This document shows, one piece after another, positions 1-7,544 of a stretch of 9,001 bases of DNA. Under the pieces are notes generated by a model, which worked only from the letters and a program-made list of their open reading frames with translations, ran no database searches and was not told where the DNA came from. The DNA lies in contig JAJAYG010000202.1 in assembly GCA_026786335.1 (NCBI GenBank), positions 1 to 9,001 on the forward strand. Direction: 5' to 3'. Every line of letters begins with the position of its first letter. The first letter of the stretch is position 1. A program made the position numbers and the translations under genes. The stretch comes from Chitinophagales bacterium (lineage in GTDB: Bacteria; Bacteroidota; Bacteroidia; Chitinophagales; UBA10324).

Positions 1-683
1 CAATTCAGGCAGTGATAGGAGCAGAGGTTGATTTAAATAAAAACCTTGAGCTTACATTGGAGCCTTACTGGAAAAGCTTTACGCAACTTATCAGCCTCAA
101 CAGGGAAAAGGTATTACCCAGCGATCCCGACTATCAGATCGAAACAGGTAAGGCCTATGGAATTGATTTTCTTGCCAAGTATAATTACAAGAGATATTAT
201 TTATGGTTTGCTTATTCACTCGGTTATGTAACAAGAAATAATGGGGAGCAGGTATATCCTCCGCATTATGATCGCAGGCACAATCTGAATATTGTTGCCT
301 CATACAATTGGGGCGAAGATGCAAGTTGGGAGTTTGACATAAGGTGGAATTTTGGTTCAGGATTTCCTTTCACACTCACACAAGGATTTTATGAGCAGGT
401 TAATTTCTTAAATGGAATTAATACACCATACACCACGCAAAATGGCAGTCTTGGAATTTTATATGACGATAGTTTAAATTCAGGAAGGCTTCCATATTAT
501 CATCGCCTTGATCTGGCGTTAAAGAAAATTATTCATGTTTCAGAAAATTCTGATCTTGAAATAAATGCCAGCGTGATTAACGTTTACAACCGGGCTAATA
601 TTTTTTATTTTGATCGTGTTAGATATGAGCGCGTAAATCAATTGCCAATATTGCCAAGTATTGGTGCATCATTTACTTTCTAA
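1..683 (+). CDS. TonB-dependent receptor, C-terminal fragment
   Basis: This is the 3' end of a gene whose start lies left of the window; the frame is open from base 3 (226 residues) to TAA at 681-683. The visible part is an outer-membrane beta-barrel with alternating aromatic and polar strands, ending in ...GASFTF, a terminal Phe typical of the signal read by the BAM machinery. Segments such as GKAYGID, PPHYDRRHNLN, GSGFPFTL, GRLPYYHRLDLAL and NVYNRANIFYFDR are typical of the barrel end of Bacteroidota TonB-dependent receptors that carry an N-terminal carboxypeptidase-regulatory-like domain. Such receptors import bulky substrates using TonB energy. The plug and TonB box would lie outside the window, so the substrate cannot be inferred. 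The GTG at 12 is an internal Val codon, not a start. Confidence 0.9.
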   Translation, partial: IQAVIGAEVDLNKNLELTLEPYWKSFTQLISLNREKVLPSDPDYQIETGKAYGIDFLAKYNYKRYYLWFAYSLGYVTRNNGEQVYPPHYDRRHNLNIVASYNWGEDASWEFDIRWNFGSGFPFTLTQGFYEQVNFLNGINTPYTTQNGSLGILYDDSLNSGRLPYYHRLDLALKKIIHVSENSDLEINASVINVYNRANIFYFDRVRYERVNQLPILPSIGASFTF

Positions 684-695
684 ATAATTATTATA

Positions 696-713
696 CTTTG
701 AGTTGCATCAAAG
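696..713 (+). repeat. small inverted repeat after the receptor gene, possible weak terminator
   Basis: CTTTGA (696-701) and TCAAAG (708-713) form a perfect 6-bp stem with a 6-nt loop, beginning 13 bp after the receptor stop codon. There is no T tract after it, so it is at best a weak terminator; it may be chance in AT-rich DNA. The rest of the 191-bp gap before the TPR gene shows no clear TAnnTTTG promoter box. Confidence 0.3.
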
Positions 714-874
714 CGTTATTGCGGTAATCATCTTCGCACTATAACCATTTTCTACTTCAACCTTATTTCTTTTTTATGTTACTACATTATACAACTATGT
801 AATTGCATGTTTATATCCTTTTAGCATTTACCACTGTAAACAACTAATAACAAAAGATTTTTGAGCACTTGAAT

Positions 875-3800
875 ATGAAAAGAATGAAGAGAGGAATTTT
901 GATTAACCTGTTGCTTACATTTTCAATGTATGTAACTGCGCAACAGCAATCCGTTTATACCGATGTTGATGCTGATTTTAAGAAAGGAATTGAATTACTG
1001 CTACAAGAAAAATATTCTTCTGCAAAAGAGCAGTTTGAAACATCAATTACCCGAATACAAAAAGGTGATGAAACTGCAAACCATCAATTGCTCATTAATT
1101 CTCTTTACTACAATGCGTTTTGCAGCAAGCAACTTAATCGCCCCGATGCTGAACAATTATTTATTGATTTGGTGAATGATTATGAAACAAACCCAACAAC
1201 CCGCCGGGCATATTTTCAACTTGCTGATATTTATTTTCAAAACAAGAAGTACGACAAATCACTTACGTGGTTAAAAAAAGTTGATGTAAATGATTTGAGT
1301 GCTGATGAATTACTTCAATATAAATTTGAAAGTGGAGTAAGTTATTTTTTTAAAAAAGACTTTGTAAAAGCAAAACCTTTTTTTGCTGAATTGAAAAATG
1401 AGAAGGGCGATTATTATTTTCCTTCCAACTATTACTATGGATATGTAGCATATAAACAGAATGATTTAAAGAGTGCAACAACGGCATTTAAAATTGTGGG
1501 CCAATCAGAGTTGTACAGTAATGTGGTTCCATATTACATGGCGAACATTAATTTTATGCAGCATAATTATGATCTGGCTATTGCAGATGCATTAACAATA
1601 GTTTCAACCGCAACTCCTTACAAAGCCGAATTAAATCAGTTGCTTGGTAAGTCTTATTTTGAAAAGGGGCAATATGAAAAAGCACTTCCTTATTTCGCGG
1701 CTTATGAAAGTGGTACCTCAAAAATTTCGAAGGAAGATTATTATCAAATCGGAGTTTGCCAGTATAAAGCGAAGCAATATGAGGATGCAATAATTTCACT
1801 AAAGCAATTAACTTCTTTAAATGATTCCATAGGGCAGAATGCACTGTATCTTCTTGGAGATTGCTATTTGCAAACCGGAAAAAAGAATGATGCAAGACTT
1901 GCATTTGATTATGCCTCGCAAATGAATGAGGATCTTTTTATTAAAGAGCAGTCTTCTTTTCAGTATGCAAAATTATCTCACGAGCTTAATTATCGTGATG
2001 TGGCCATTAAGTCATTACAAAAATTTATTCAAGGATTTCCAAAGTCGGTTTATGTCGAAGAAGCAAAAAAGTATTTATCCAAGGAATTTGTAAGCACAAA
2101 TAATTATCGCGATGCGCTGGAGATAATAAGAACCATTTCATCAAAGAGTTCAGATGTAAGAAGAGCTTATCAAAAAGTTTCGTTTGGCAGGGCGACTGAA
2201 TTGTTTAATGAAAAGAATTTTACAGAAGCCGATCAATTGCTTGATGAATCACTAAAGAACCCGATTGATGCGGGGTTGCAGGCAGCAGCTTATTTTTGGA
2301 AAGGAGAGGCCGCTTACAATATGAAGAAGTATGATGCTGCAATTCTAAATCATGAGCATTTTCTCGACCTCAATTCAAACAAGATTTCATTACCGGCAAA
2401 TGTTTCTGCCACAAACTCACAATACACTTTGGGCTATTGTTATTTGAAAAATGAAAGTTATGAAAAAGCAAACTCAAGTTTTTTAAAGGTGCGCAAAAGT
2501 TTAGCGGGTGCTACTGATGCACAGGAAAAAAAAATATTTTCTGATGCCGCATTAAGAAAAGGAGATTGCGAATTCATTCTTAAAAACTATTCATCTGCGG
2601 CAAATGATTATGCATTGGTTATTGATAAAAAATTTATTGGAAGCGATTATGCACTCTATCAAACTGCAATGATTCAAGGGTTGCAGAATAAAACAACAGA
2701 TAAAATTTCTTCATTAAGCAGAATAGTTTCAGAATTCCCTTCGAGTATTTATCTTGATGATGCATATTATGAATTGGGTGTGGCTTACTTAACAGTTCCT
2801 GCCTATCAGGATGCAGCACAGGCATTCAAACAAATAACTACAAAATTCTCAGCAGGAAGTTATGCCGTTCGTTCACATTTAAAACTGGGATTAATTTATT
2901 TCAATCTTAACAACAATGAGAAAGCAATTGAAGAATACAAATGGGTTATTTCCCGCTATCCTAAAACAGCAGAGGGTAAAGAGGCACTTAACGGTGTTCG
3001 GGAAATATATACCGATGCAGGTGATGCACAAGGATATTTAAATTTTGTTTCAAGTATGCCTGATGTTAATGTGAGCGATGCTGTTAAAGATTCAGTTGTT
3101 TATCTGGCTGCTGAACTTAAATATTCGAAAGGTGATTGCGACAAAGCGATTCCTGAATTTGGAAACTATCTTTTATCATTTCCAAAAGGAACCTTTGTTG
3201 TGTTTGCTCACTTTTACAGAGGAGAATGTTTGTTCAGGAAAAACGATTTTGATGAAGCACTAAATGATTATGAGTTTGTAGCAGATCAACCACAGAACCG
3301 GTTTTCGGAAAAAGCAATTTTGCAAGCTGCACGCATCAACTATGTAGAGAAGAAAAATTATTCAAAAGCTTACGAATACTATCAGCGTGTGAGCACTTCG
3401 GCAGAATTAAGATCAAGTGCACTTGAAGCTGCAAAAGGAATGATGTACAGTGCTTATTATTTGAATCAATTTGAAAATGCATCAAAAGCAGCCAATACAA
3501 TTCTCTCATTAAGTAATTCGGGAACAGATGATCTGTTGGAGGCACACTTCTATCTCGCTAAAAGTTCATTTGCTTTAAAGGATTTTGATAATGCCTTTGC
3601 CGAATTTTCTATAGTATCGAAATCGACTACATCAGTTATTGGTGCTGAATCGGGTTACCGAATGGCTGAAATTTATTTTAAGAAAAACGACCAAAAGAAA
3701 TCAGAAGAACAGGCTTGGAATGTGATCAAACAAAAACCAAATAACAATTACTGGATTGCAAAATCTTATTTGCTTCTTGCTGATATTTATCAAGCACAGC

Positions 3801-3979
3801 AGGATTTCTTTCAATCAAAATCAACTTTGCAAAGCATCATTGATAATTACAAAGGTTCTGATGAAATTCTTGCAACAGCAAAACAAAAATTGGTAGAAGT
3901 AAAAGCAAAGGAAGCAACACAGTCGAAGTTGTTACCAGATGTTACAGAGCCCGTTGATTCATTTATTATAGATAAATAA
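875..3979 (+). CDS. exported large TPR-repeat protein (1034 aa)
   Basis: Tetratricopeptide-repeat protein, predicted periplasmic or bound to the inner face of the outer membrane; TPR arrays are protein-binding scaffolds. ATG 875 gives a good signal peptide: basic MKRMKR, hydrophobic ILINLLLTFSMYV, and a likely signal peptidase I cut at VTA|Q (22/23). There is no lipobox Cys. A TTG at 869 in the same frame adds two residues but is less likely; no Shine-Dalgarno is visible. From about residue 34 to near the C terminus the protein is built of roughly 17 degenerate helix pairs, for example QLADIYFQNKKYDKSLTWL, LLGKSYFEKGQYEKALPYF, ELGVAYLTVPAYQDAAQAF and YRGECLFRKNDFDEALNDY, with the usual G/A-Y-A spacing. 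The tail (VEVKAKEA...DSFIIDK) is non-repetitive and charged. The next gene starts 12 bp downstream, suggesting co-transcription and partnership with the barrel. It resembles large TPR proteins common in Bacteroidota; I cannot assign a gene name or a tested function. Confidence 0.9.
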   Translation: MKRMKRGILINLLLTFSMYVTAQQQSVYTDVDADFKKGIELLLQEKYSSAKEQFETSITRIQKGDETANHQLLINSLYYNAFCSKQLNRPDAEQLFIDLVNDYETNPTTRRAYFQLADIYFQNKKYDKSLTWLKKVDVNDLSADELLQYKFESGVSYFFKKDFVKAKPFFAELKNEKGDYYFPSNYYYGYVAYKQNDLKSATTAFKIVGQSELYSNVVPYYMANINFMQHNYDLAIADALTIVSTATPYKAELNQLLGKSYFEKGQYEKALPYFAAYESGTSKISKEDYYQIGVCQYKAKQYEDAIISLKQLTSLNDSIGQNALYLLGDCYLQTGKKNDARLAFDYASQMNEDLFIKEQSSFQYAKLSHELNYRDVAIKSLQKFIQGFPKSVYVEEAKKYLSKEFVSTNNYRDALEIIRTISSKSSDVRRAYQKVSFGRATELFNEKNFTEADQLLDESLKNPIDAGLQAAAYFWKGEAAYNMKKYDAAILNHEHFLDLNSNKISLPANVSATNSQYTLGYCYLKNESYEKANSSFLKVRKSLAGATDAQEKKIFSDAALRKGDCEFILKNYSSAANDYALVIDKKFIGSDYALYQTAMIQGLQNKTTDKISSLSRIVSEFPSSIYLDDAYYELGVAYLTVPAYQDAAQAFKQITTKFSAGSYAVRSHLKLGLIYFNLNNNEKAIEEYKWVISRYPKTAEGKEALNGVREIYTDAGDAQGYLNFVSSMPDVNVSDAVKDSVVYLAAELKYSKGDCDKAIPEFGNYLLSFPKGTFVVFAHFYRGECLFRKNDFDEALNDYEFVADQPQNRFSEKAILQAARINYVEKKNYSKAYEYYQRVSTSAELRSSALEAAKGMMYSAYYLNQFENASKAANTILSLSNSGTDDLLEAHFYLAKSSFALKDFDNAFAEFSIVSKSTTSVIGAESGYRMAEIYFKKNDQKKSEEQAWNVIKQKPNNNYWIAKSYLLLADIYQAQQDFFQSKSTLQSIIDNYKGSDEILATAKQKLVEVKAKEATQSKLLPDVTEPVDSFIIDK

Positions 3980-3991
3980 AACACAAATAAA

Positions 3992-5653
3992 GTGAGAAAA
4001 CAATGTTGGAGTAAAGGGTTATCAATAATGGTATTTATTCAGGTTCTCTTGAATGGATATCAAACCGTTTTCGCTCAGGGAAATTTACCGAGTGAAGAAG
4101 TGACGATCAATAAAGTTTATCGCCCTTTGCTTGCCGATGCTGTAAAGATAGCCTCGCCTGCTGTGCCTGCTGCAATTGATTCTGCAAGCACATTGTTAAC
4201 TTATGATGTGGCACCTCATGTAATCGAAGTGCCTTTTGTTCCTGCAGAAATAAAACCTGTTGCACTTGTAGCATTAAAACCAGAGCCAACACAAAATAAT
4301 TTTATTAAAGCAGGTATTGGAATGCAGCTTACTCCGCTTCTTGATGTACATCTTTCCAATGGTATAAATGAAAAATTCAGTTATGGTTTAAATCTTAATC
4401 ACCTTTCATCAAGCGGAAGTAAAATTAATTTTCAGGATCAAAGCCATACAGGAGGATCGCTTTATGGAACAAGCTATTTTAAAAACACTTCATTGTCGGC
4501 TAATCTTTCTTATGATCGTGACGTTTATCATTTTTATGGATTCAATGCTGATTTTTTTGATAGTTTACAACTGCTGAGTAAAAACCTGCTCAAGCAACAA
4601 TTTCAAAACACAGCACTCTACCTTGGTTTTAAGAATACGAAATCGACGAAAAGCGACATTAATTATAATTTCGATTTTAATTTTCATTCGCTCAATCATC
4701 AGCTCTTTGGTTTAAATGATTCAACACAAAAAGAAAATTATTTTGAGTTTGATTTCGGAATCGCAAAACAAATTCAAAAAATTCACAGCGCGCATCTTGA
4801 TTTTAATTTTAAGCGGGAAGATTTTAGATCACACACGGATACTTCAATAAATTATTTTTCCATTCTTCCAAACTATCAGATGAATACAAAGAAGGCATTT
4901 TTAAAAGTTGGAGTAAATGTAAGTGTGGTGGGGAATGAAGTAAATCTTTTCCCCGAAGTTGAAGCATCATACAAACTTCTTGATGATTACTTAATCCCTT
5001 ATTTGGGAATACATGGAAATGAAGTTCCTAATACCATGATGGCAATTGCAGCTGTAAATCCATTTATAAATACTTATCAAGTTGCTACTTCAAAAATTCT
5101 CACCGGCTATTTAGGATTCAGAGGATCTTACGGAAACAATATCACCTATAATGCAAAACTAAATTACACCATACATAAAAATCTTCCTGTATATCTTCCT
5201 GTAAATATTAACCCAACTTATTTTGCAGAATCATTTTATTCAAAGGCAAATATTATTGGTGTTAATGCCGAAGTCGGCTTCAAGCAATCAGAAAGATTGA
5301 ACCTTATGTTGAGTGGTGAGGCAAATTCTTATGATATGAATGGGAGCGATGAGCCATGGGGAATTCCAAAATCTAAATTAACTTTTGCAGCGAACTACAA
5401 TATTCAGAATAAGATTTTTGTACAGGCTGATATTTTTGGTCAGTCGGGAGTTTCAACCATCATTCCGGCTGATACAATATCAACTCAACTAAAAGGTTTT
5501 GTTGATTTGAATTTATCCACAACCTATAATTATAAAGAGAACATTGCCCTCTGGCTTTCATTCAACAATATTGCAGCAATGAAGCAGCGTGAATTCTATA
5601 ATTATCAATACTATGGATTCAGAGTAATGGCAGGCGCAATTTTTAAGTTTTAA
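3992..5653 (+). CDS. outer-membrane beta-barrel protein, plug-less TonB-receptor-like (553 aa)
   Basis: The GTG start at 3992 supplies basic residues (RKQ, K8) before the hydrophobic run LSIMVFIQVLL, with a likely cut at VFA|Q (28/29). The ATG at 4028 would drop the basic n-region, so GTG is preferred. The mature N terminus has a short segment (residues 35-53) beginning EEVTINKVYRP, then a Pro/Val/Ala-rich linker to about residue 100. The rest is a barrel of alternating strands rich in Tyr, Phe and Asn, ending ...GAIFKF with terminal Phe. Similar Bacteroidota proteins are often labelled TonB-dependent receptor, but this one is far too short for a full plug plus 22-strand barrel, and I see no plug domain. 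It sits 12 bp behind the TPR gene and is probably in the same operon, followed by a hairpin terminator. Function unknown; transport, anchoring of the TPR protein or an assembly role are all possible. Confidence 0.85.
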   Translation: MRKQCWSKGLSIMVFIQVLLNGYQTVFAQGNLPSEEVTINKVYRPLLADAVKIASPAVPAAIDSASTLLTYDVAPHVIEVPFVPAEIKPVALVALKPEPTQNNFIKAGIGMQLTPLLDVHLSNGINEKFSYGLNLNHLSSSGSKINFQDQSHTGGSLYGTSYFKNTSLSANLSYDRDVYHFYGFNADFFDSLQLLSKNLLKQQFQNTALYLGFKNTKSTKSDINYNFDFNFHSLNHQLFGLNDSTQKENYFEFDFGIAKQIQKIHSAHLDFNFKREDFRSHTDTSINYFSILPNYQMNTKKAFLKVGVNVSVVGNEVNLFPEVEASYKLLDDYLIPYLGIHGNEVPNTMMAIAAVNPFINTYQVATSKILTGYLGFRGSYGNNITYNAKLNYTIHKNLPVYLPVNINPTYFAESFYSKANIIGVNAEVGFKQSERLNLMLSGEANSYDMNGSDEPWGIPKSKLTFAANYNIQNKIFVQADIFGQSGVSTIIPADTISTQLKGFVDLNLSTTYNYKENIALWLSFNNIAAMKQREFYNYQYYGFRVMAGAIFKF

Positions 5654-5672
5654 ACTAAAATGGTTTAAAAAG

Positions 5673-5704
5673 AAACGCCGTGGTGAAAATTCAACACAGC
5701 GTTT
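5673..5704. terminator. bidirectional intrinsic terminator between convergent genes
   Basis: AAACGC (5673-5678) pairs with GCGTTT (5699-5704), continued inward by GTG/CAC and TGA/TCA around a 4-nt AAAT loop: 12 pairs with two mismatches read on the + strand. On the - strand one mismatch (5679/5698) becomes a G-U wobble, giving 13 pairs, and the stem is followed by a T-rich run (TTTCTTTTT), so it looks stronger for the rplU-rpmA transcript. On the + strand it ends in GCGTTTTAATTT and can serve the barrel gene. It lies exactly between the two convergent stop codons. Confidence 0.8.
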
Positions 5705-5727
5705 TAATTTATGAAATGATTTAAAAC

Positions 5728-6000
5728 CTAACTCACCTTTGTTTCATCTGGCGAAATAATGCTGATGTAATTTCTTTCACCACGTTTGAGTTGAAAATTT
5801 ATAATTCCCTTTTTTGTTGCAAAGATGGTGTGGTCTTTACCCATCATTACACCGCTTCCTGGAAAGTACTTAGTACCTCTTTGGCGAACAATAATATTTC
5901 CGGGAACAACTTGCTGTCCTCCAAAAAGTTTTACTCCTAATCGTTGTGCATGTGAATCGCGACCGTTTTTCGATGAGCCTTCACCTTTTTTGTGAGCCAT
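5728..6000 (-). CDS. rpmA: 50S ribosomal protein bL27
   Basis: Large-subunit ribosomal protein whose N-terminal tail reaches the peptidyl-transferase centre and helps position tRNA. The family signature is clear: [16 protein letters not shown] at the N terminus, then [25 protein letters not shown] and GKDHTIFA. At 90 residues it is close to the usual 85-90. The protein starts directly at MAHKKG, without the cleavable N-terminal extension known from Firmicutes L27. It is the second gene of the bL21-bL27 pair, starting 58 bp after the rplU stop. No separate promoter box is visible in that gap, so it is probably expressed from the rplU promoter. The expected hairpin terminator follows its stop codon. 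Confidence 0.98.
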   Translation of the reverse strand: MAHKKGEGSSKNGRDSHAQRLGVKLFGGQQVVPGNIIVRQRGTKYFPGSGVMMGKDHTIFATKKGIINFQLKRGERNYISIISPDETKVS

Positions 6001-6058
6001 TTTATTTTACTTGTTTGTGTTAGATAATTGTTTTAAAATTTGTTGGTTAATACTATTG

Positions 6059-6358
6059 TTAGTCAATAGAATCAATTTTAATTTTTGTTAGCGATTGGCG
6101 ATGACCGCGTTTTAATTTATATCCTTTGCGCCTATTCTTTTTAAAGATAATTACTTTATCTCCTTTAAGATGTTCAATAATAGTTGCAGAAACAACAGGT
6201 GCTTTAGCATTCTTTAAAAGTTTTCCTTCATTTACCTGGAGCAAAATCTTATCGAATTTTACAGCGTCACCTACTTTACCTTCCAGGCGATTTACAAACA
6301 ATTCTTTACCTGACTCTGCTTTCATTTGCTGGCCGGCAATATCAACAATAGCGTACAT
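6059..6358 (-). CDS. rplU: 50S ribosomal protein bL21
   Basis: Large-subunit protein that binds 23S rRNA. The start MYAIVDIAGQQMKAESG and the late segment KKNRRKGYKLKRGHRQ are family hallmarks (compare MYAVFQSGGKQ and RRKxYxKxxGHRQ in other bL21). It has 99 residues, slightly shorter than the usual 103 or so. ATG at 6358 is chosen. An in-frame TTG at 6391 would add 11 residues, but that codon lies inside the -7 box of the promoter, upstream of the expected transcription start, so it cannot be the start of this transcript. First gene of the rplU-rpmA operon. Confidence 0.97.
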   Translation of the reverse strand: MYAIVDIAGQQMKAESGKELFVNRLEGKVGDAVKFDKILLQVNEGKLLKNAKAPVVSATIIEHLKGDKVIIFKKNRRKGYKLKRGHRQSLTKIKIDSID

Positions 6359-6388
6359 GATGTAACTGATTTTTTTAAGTTTGGGTCG

Positions 6389-6419
6389 CAAAGATATAAT
6401 TTCAAGCCTTAATGCAAAA
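6389..6419 (-). promoter_or_regulatory. Bacteroidota-type promoter of rplU-rpmA
   Basis: Read on the - strand, TATCTTTG (6396-6389) fits the Bacteroidota sigma-ABfr -7 consensus TAnnTTTG exactly, and TTTG (6418-6415), preceded by another T at 6419, fits the -33 element. They are 18 bp apart, near the usual 19-21. Transcription would begin around 6380-6384, leaving a leader of roughly 25 nt before the rplU ATG at 6358. Confidence 0.8.
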
Positions 6420-6485
6420 TAAAATTTAACAATTCCTATTATAGAGTAATGTTAACTTCAAAACAGGCATATTTCATATTTACAT

Positions 6486-6493
6486 TACTTTAG
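6486..6493 (+). promoter_or_regulatory. possible weak -7 box for the T9SS cargo gene
   Basis: TACTTTAG differs from TAnnTTTG at one position and lies 24 bp before the ATG at 6518, a sensible distance. No TTTG -33 element is found at the right spacing, so this is only a candidate. It overlaps the left arm of the inverted repeat at 6490-6516. Confidence 0.3.
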
Positions 6494-6516
6494 GTCGCTG
6501 TTTTAAAACAACCTAA
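6490..6516. repeat. nested inverted repeat just before the T9SS cargo start codon
   Basis: Outer arms TTAGGT (6490-6495) and ACCTAA (6511-6516) are perfect reverse complements. Inside them lies a 12-bp perfect palindrome, TGTTTTAAAACA (6499-6510). The repeat ends one base before the ATG at 6518. As DNA it could be a regulator site; as RNA it could fold over the translation start. Whether it is functional is inference. Confidence 0.5.
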
Positions 6517-6517
6517 G

Positions 6518-7540
6518 ATGAATAAACTTCTATTATCAATTGCATTCGCTTTTATTTTCTCTAATCCAGTGCACGGTCAAACTACAATCACAAACCAAAG
6601 TGCGCTCGAAGTGGGAGATGTTCTTTCTGCGCAATTTACCGATACATCAGCGAGTGAAGGACCCGCCGGAGCAGGCCAAGCCTGGGATTTTAGCGATTTG
6701 CCAAAAGTGGGCCCTGAGGTTGCTATTCCTGTGGTATCTGTAGCAAGTACGGGTTATCAAAGTCAGTTTACAACAGCAACCATGGCAATAGACTATGAAG
6801 GAACAAACTTCACTTTTTTAAAAACAACTGATACAACAATGGAAATTACCGGAGTCGTTTCTGATGGTAATCCGTTTATTTATGATAATAGCGAAATCAT
6901 TTTTAAATATCCTTTCTCCTACGCCTCATCATTTGCAGATACTTTCAGCGGTAGTTATACGCTCGATAGTGTTACGGTAAGCCGCACGGGAACTGTTTCT
7001 TTTTTATGCGATGCAAACGGAACTCTAATAATGCCTACCGGAGTTGTAAGCAGTACACTGAGAATTAAGTTTATTGAGATGATTACAGATGTTGCTCATT
7101 ACGGAAATATAGCAGTAACCACAACAACAAACTCAACTTCTTATTTCTGGATGATTGCGTCTAATAAAAATCCATTGATGAAAATTACTTACACCACAAA
7201 AACAGCAAATGGAATTACAACAGAATCGGAAGAAGATTACTATTACGTTTCGTTTGTTTCGGTGAATGAAATTAACCCTGTGTTAACAGGGCTTACATTA
7301 TTTCCAAATCCTACAACCGGAAATTTATTCTTTGCTTTTGACCTTGGTGAAGATGCGCAATTGAATTTAAGTGTTAAAAACTATTTAGGGCAGAAAGTAA
7401 AATCTTTAGGAGTGAAAGATTTGTTGAGAGGGAATCAGCTTATTGAACTTGAAACAGATGAATTACCGGCTGGTTTTTATCTGCTTCATATTGAAATGGA
7501 AAATTCGAGCCCAATTGTTGTAAAGTTTAGAAAGGAATAA
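6518..7540 (+). CDS. secreted T9SS type A sorting-domain protein, function unknown (340 aa)
   Basis: The signal peptide is MNKLLLSIAFAFIFSNPVHG with a likely cut at VHG|Q (20/21), for Sec export to the periplasm. Residues 256-340 form a typical T9SS type A C-terminal sorting domain: LTLFPNPTTG near 259-268, then NYLGQKV, and near the end LPAGFYLLHIE and VVKFRKE. This domain routes proteins across the outer membrane through the type IX system and is normally cut off afterwards. The middle (about 21-250) is Thr/Ser-rich and beta-strand-like. Its beginning, with GPAGAGQAWDFSDL near residues 47-60, resembles the G-x-x-G-x-x-x-WDFS opening of many secreted Bacteroidota proteins of unknown role. 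I see no catalytic motif and no Cys cluster, so no enzymatic function is proposed. arfB follows 4 bp after its stop codon. Confidence 0.88.
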   Translation: MNKLLLSIAFAFIFSNPVHGQTTITNQSALEVGDVLSAQFTDTSASEGPAGAGQAWDFSDLPKVGPEVAIPVVSVASTGYQSQFTTATMAIDYEGTNFTFLKTTDTTMEITGVVSDGNPFIYDNSEIIFKYPFSYASSFADTFSGSYTLDSVTVSRTGTVSFLCDANGTLIMPTGVVSSTLRIKFIEMITDVAHYGNIAVTTTTNSTSYFWMIASNKNPLMKITYTTKTANGITTESEEDYYYVSFVSVNEINPVLTGLTLFPNPTTGNLFFAFDLGEDAQLNLSVKNYLGQKVKSLGVKDLLRGNQLIELETDELPAGFYLLHIEMENSSPIVVKFRKE

Positions 7541-7544
7541 TTAT

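Noticed and set aside
692..700. TATACTTTG as a -7 box for the TPR gene
   Set aside because: It has three rather than two bases between TA and TTTG, no TTTG at the -33 distance, and lies about 175 bp from the start codon.
869..871. TTG as the start of the TPR protein
   Set aside because: It adds only two residues before ATG 875, which already gives a complete signal peptide; no ribosome-binding site favours TTG.
1578..1904. Open frame on the - strand inside the TPR gene
   Set aside because: It has no recognisable protein features and is antisense to a clearly coding TPR region; similar antisense frames at 97-324, 2634-2825, 3336-3545 and 4107-4292 were dismissed for the same reason.
875..3979. 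TPR gene as the gliding/T9SS lipoprotein SprE/PorW
   Set aside because: There is no lipobox Cys after the signal peptide, and neither neighbour is a T9SS component; shared TPR repeats alone do not support the name.
6126..6365. Open frame on the + strand opposite rplU
   Set aside because: It is antisense to a certain ribosomal protein gene and shows only a mirrored hydrophobic composition.
6359..6391. 11-residue N-terminal extension of bL21 from a TTG codon
   Set aside because: The codon lies within the -7 promoter box, and bL21 proteins normally begin at the MYAIV position.
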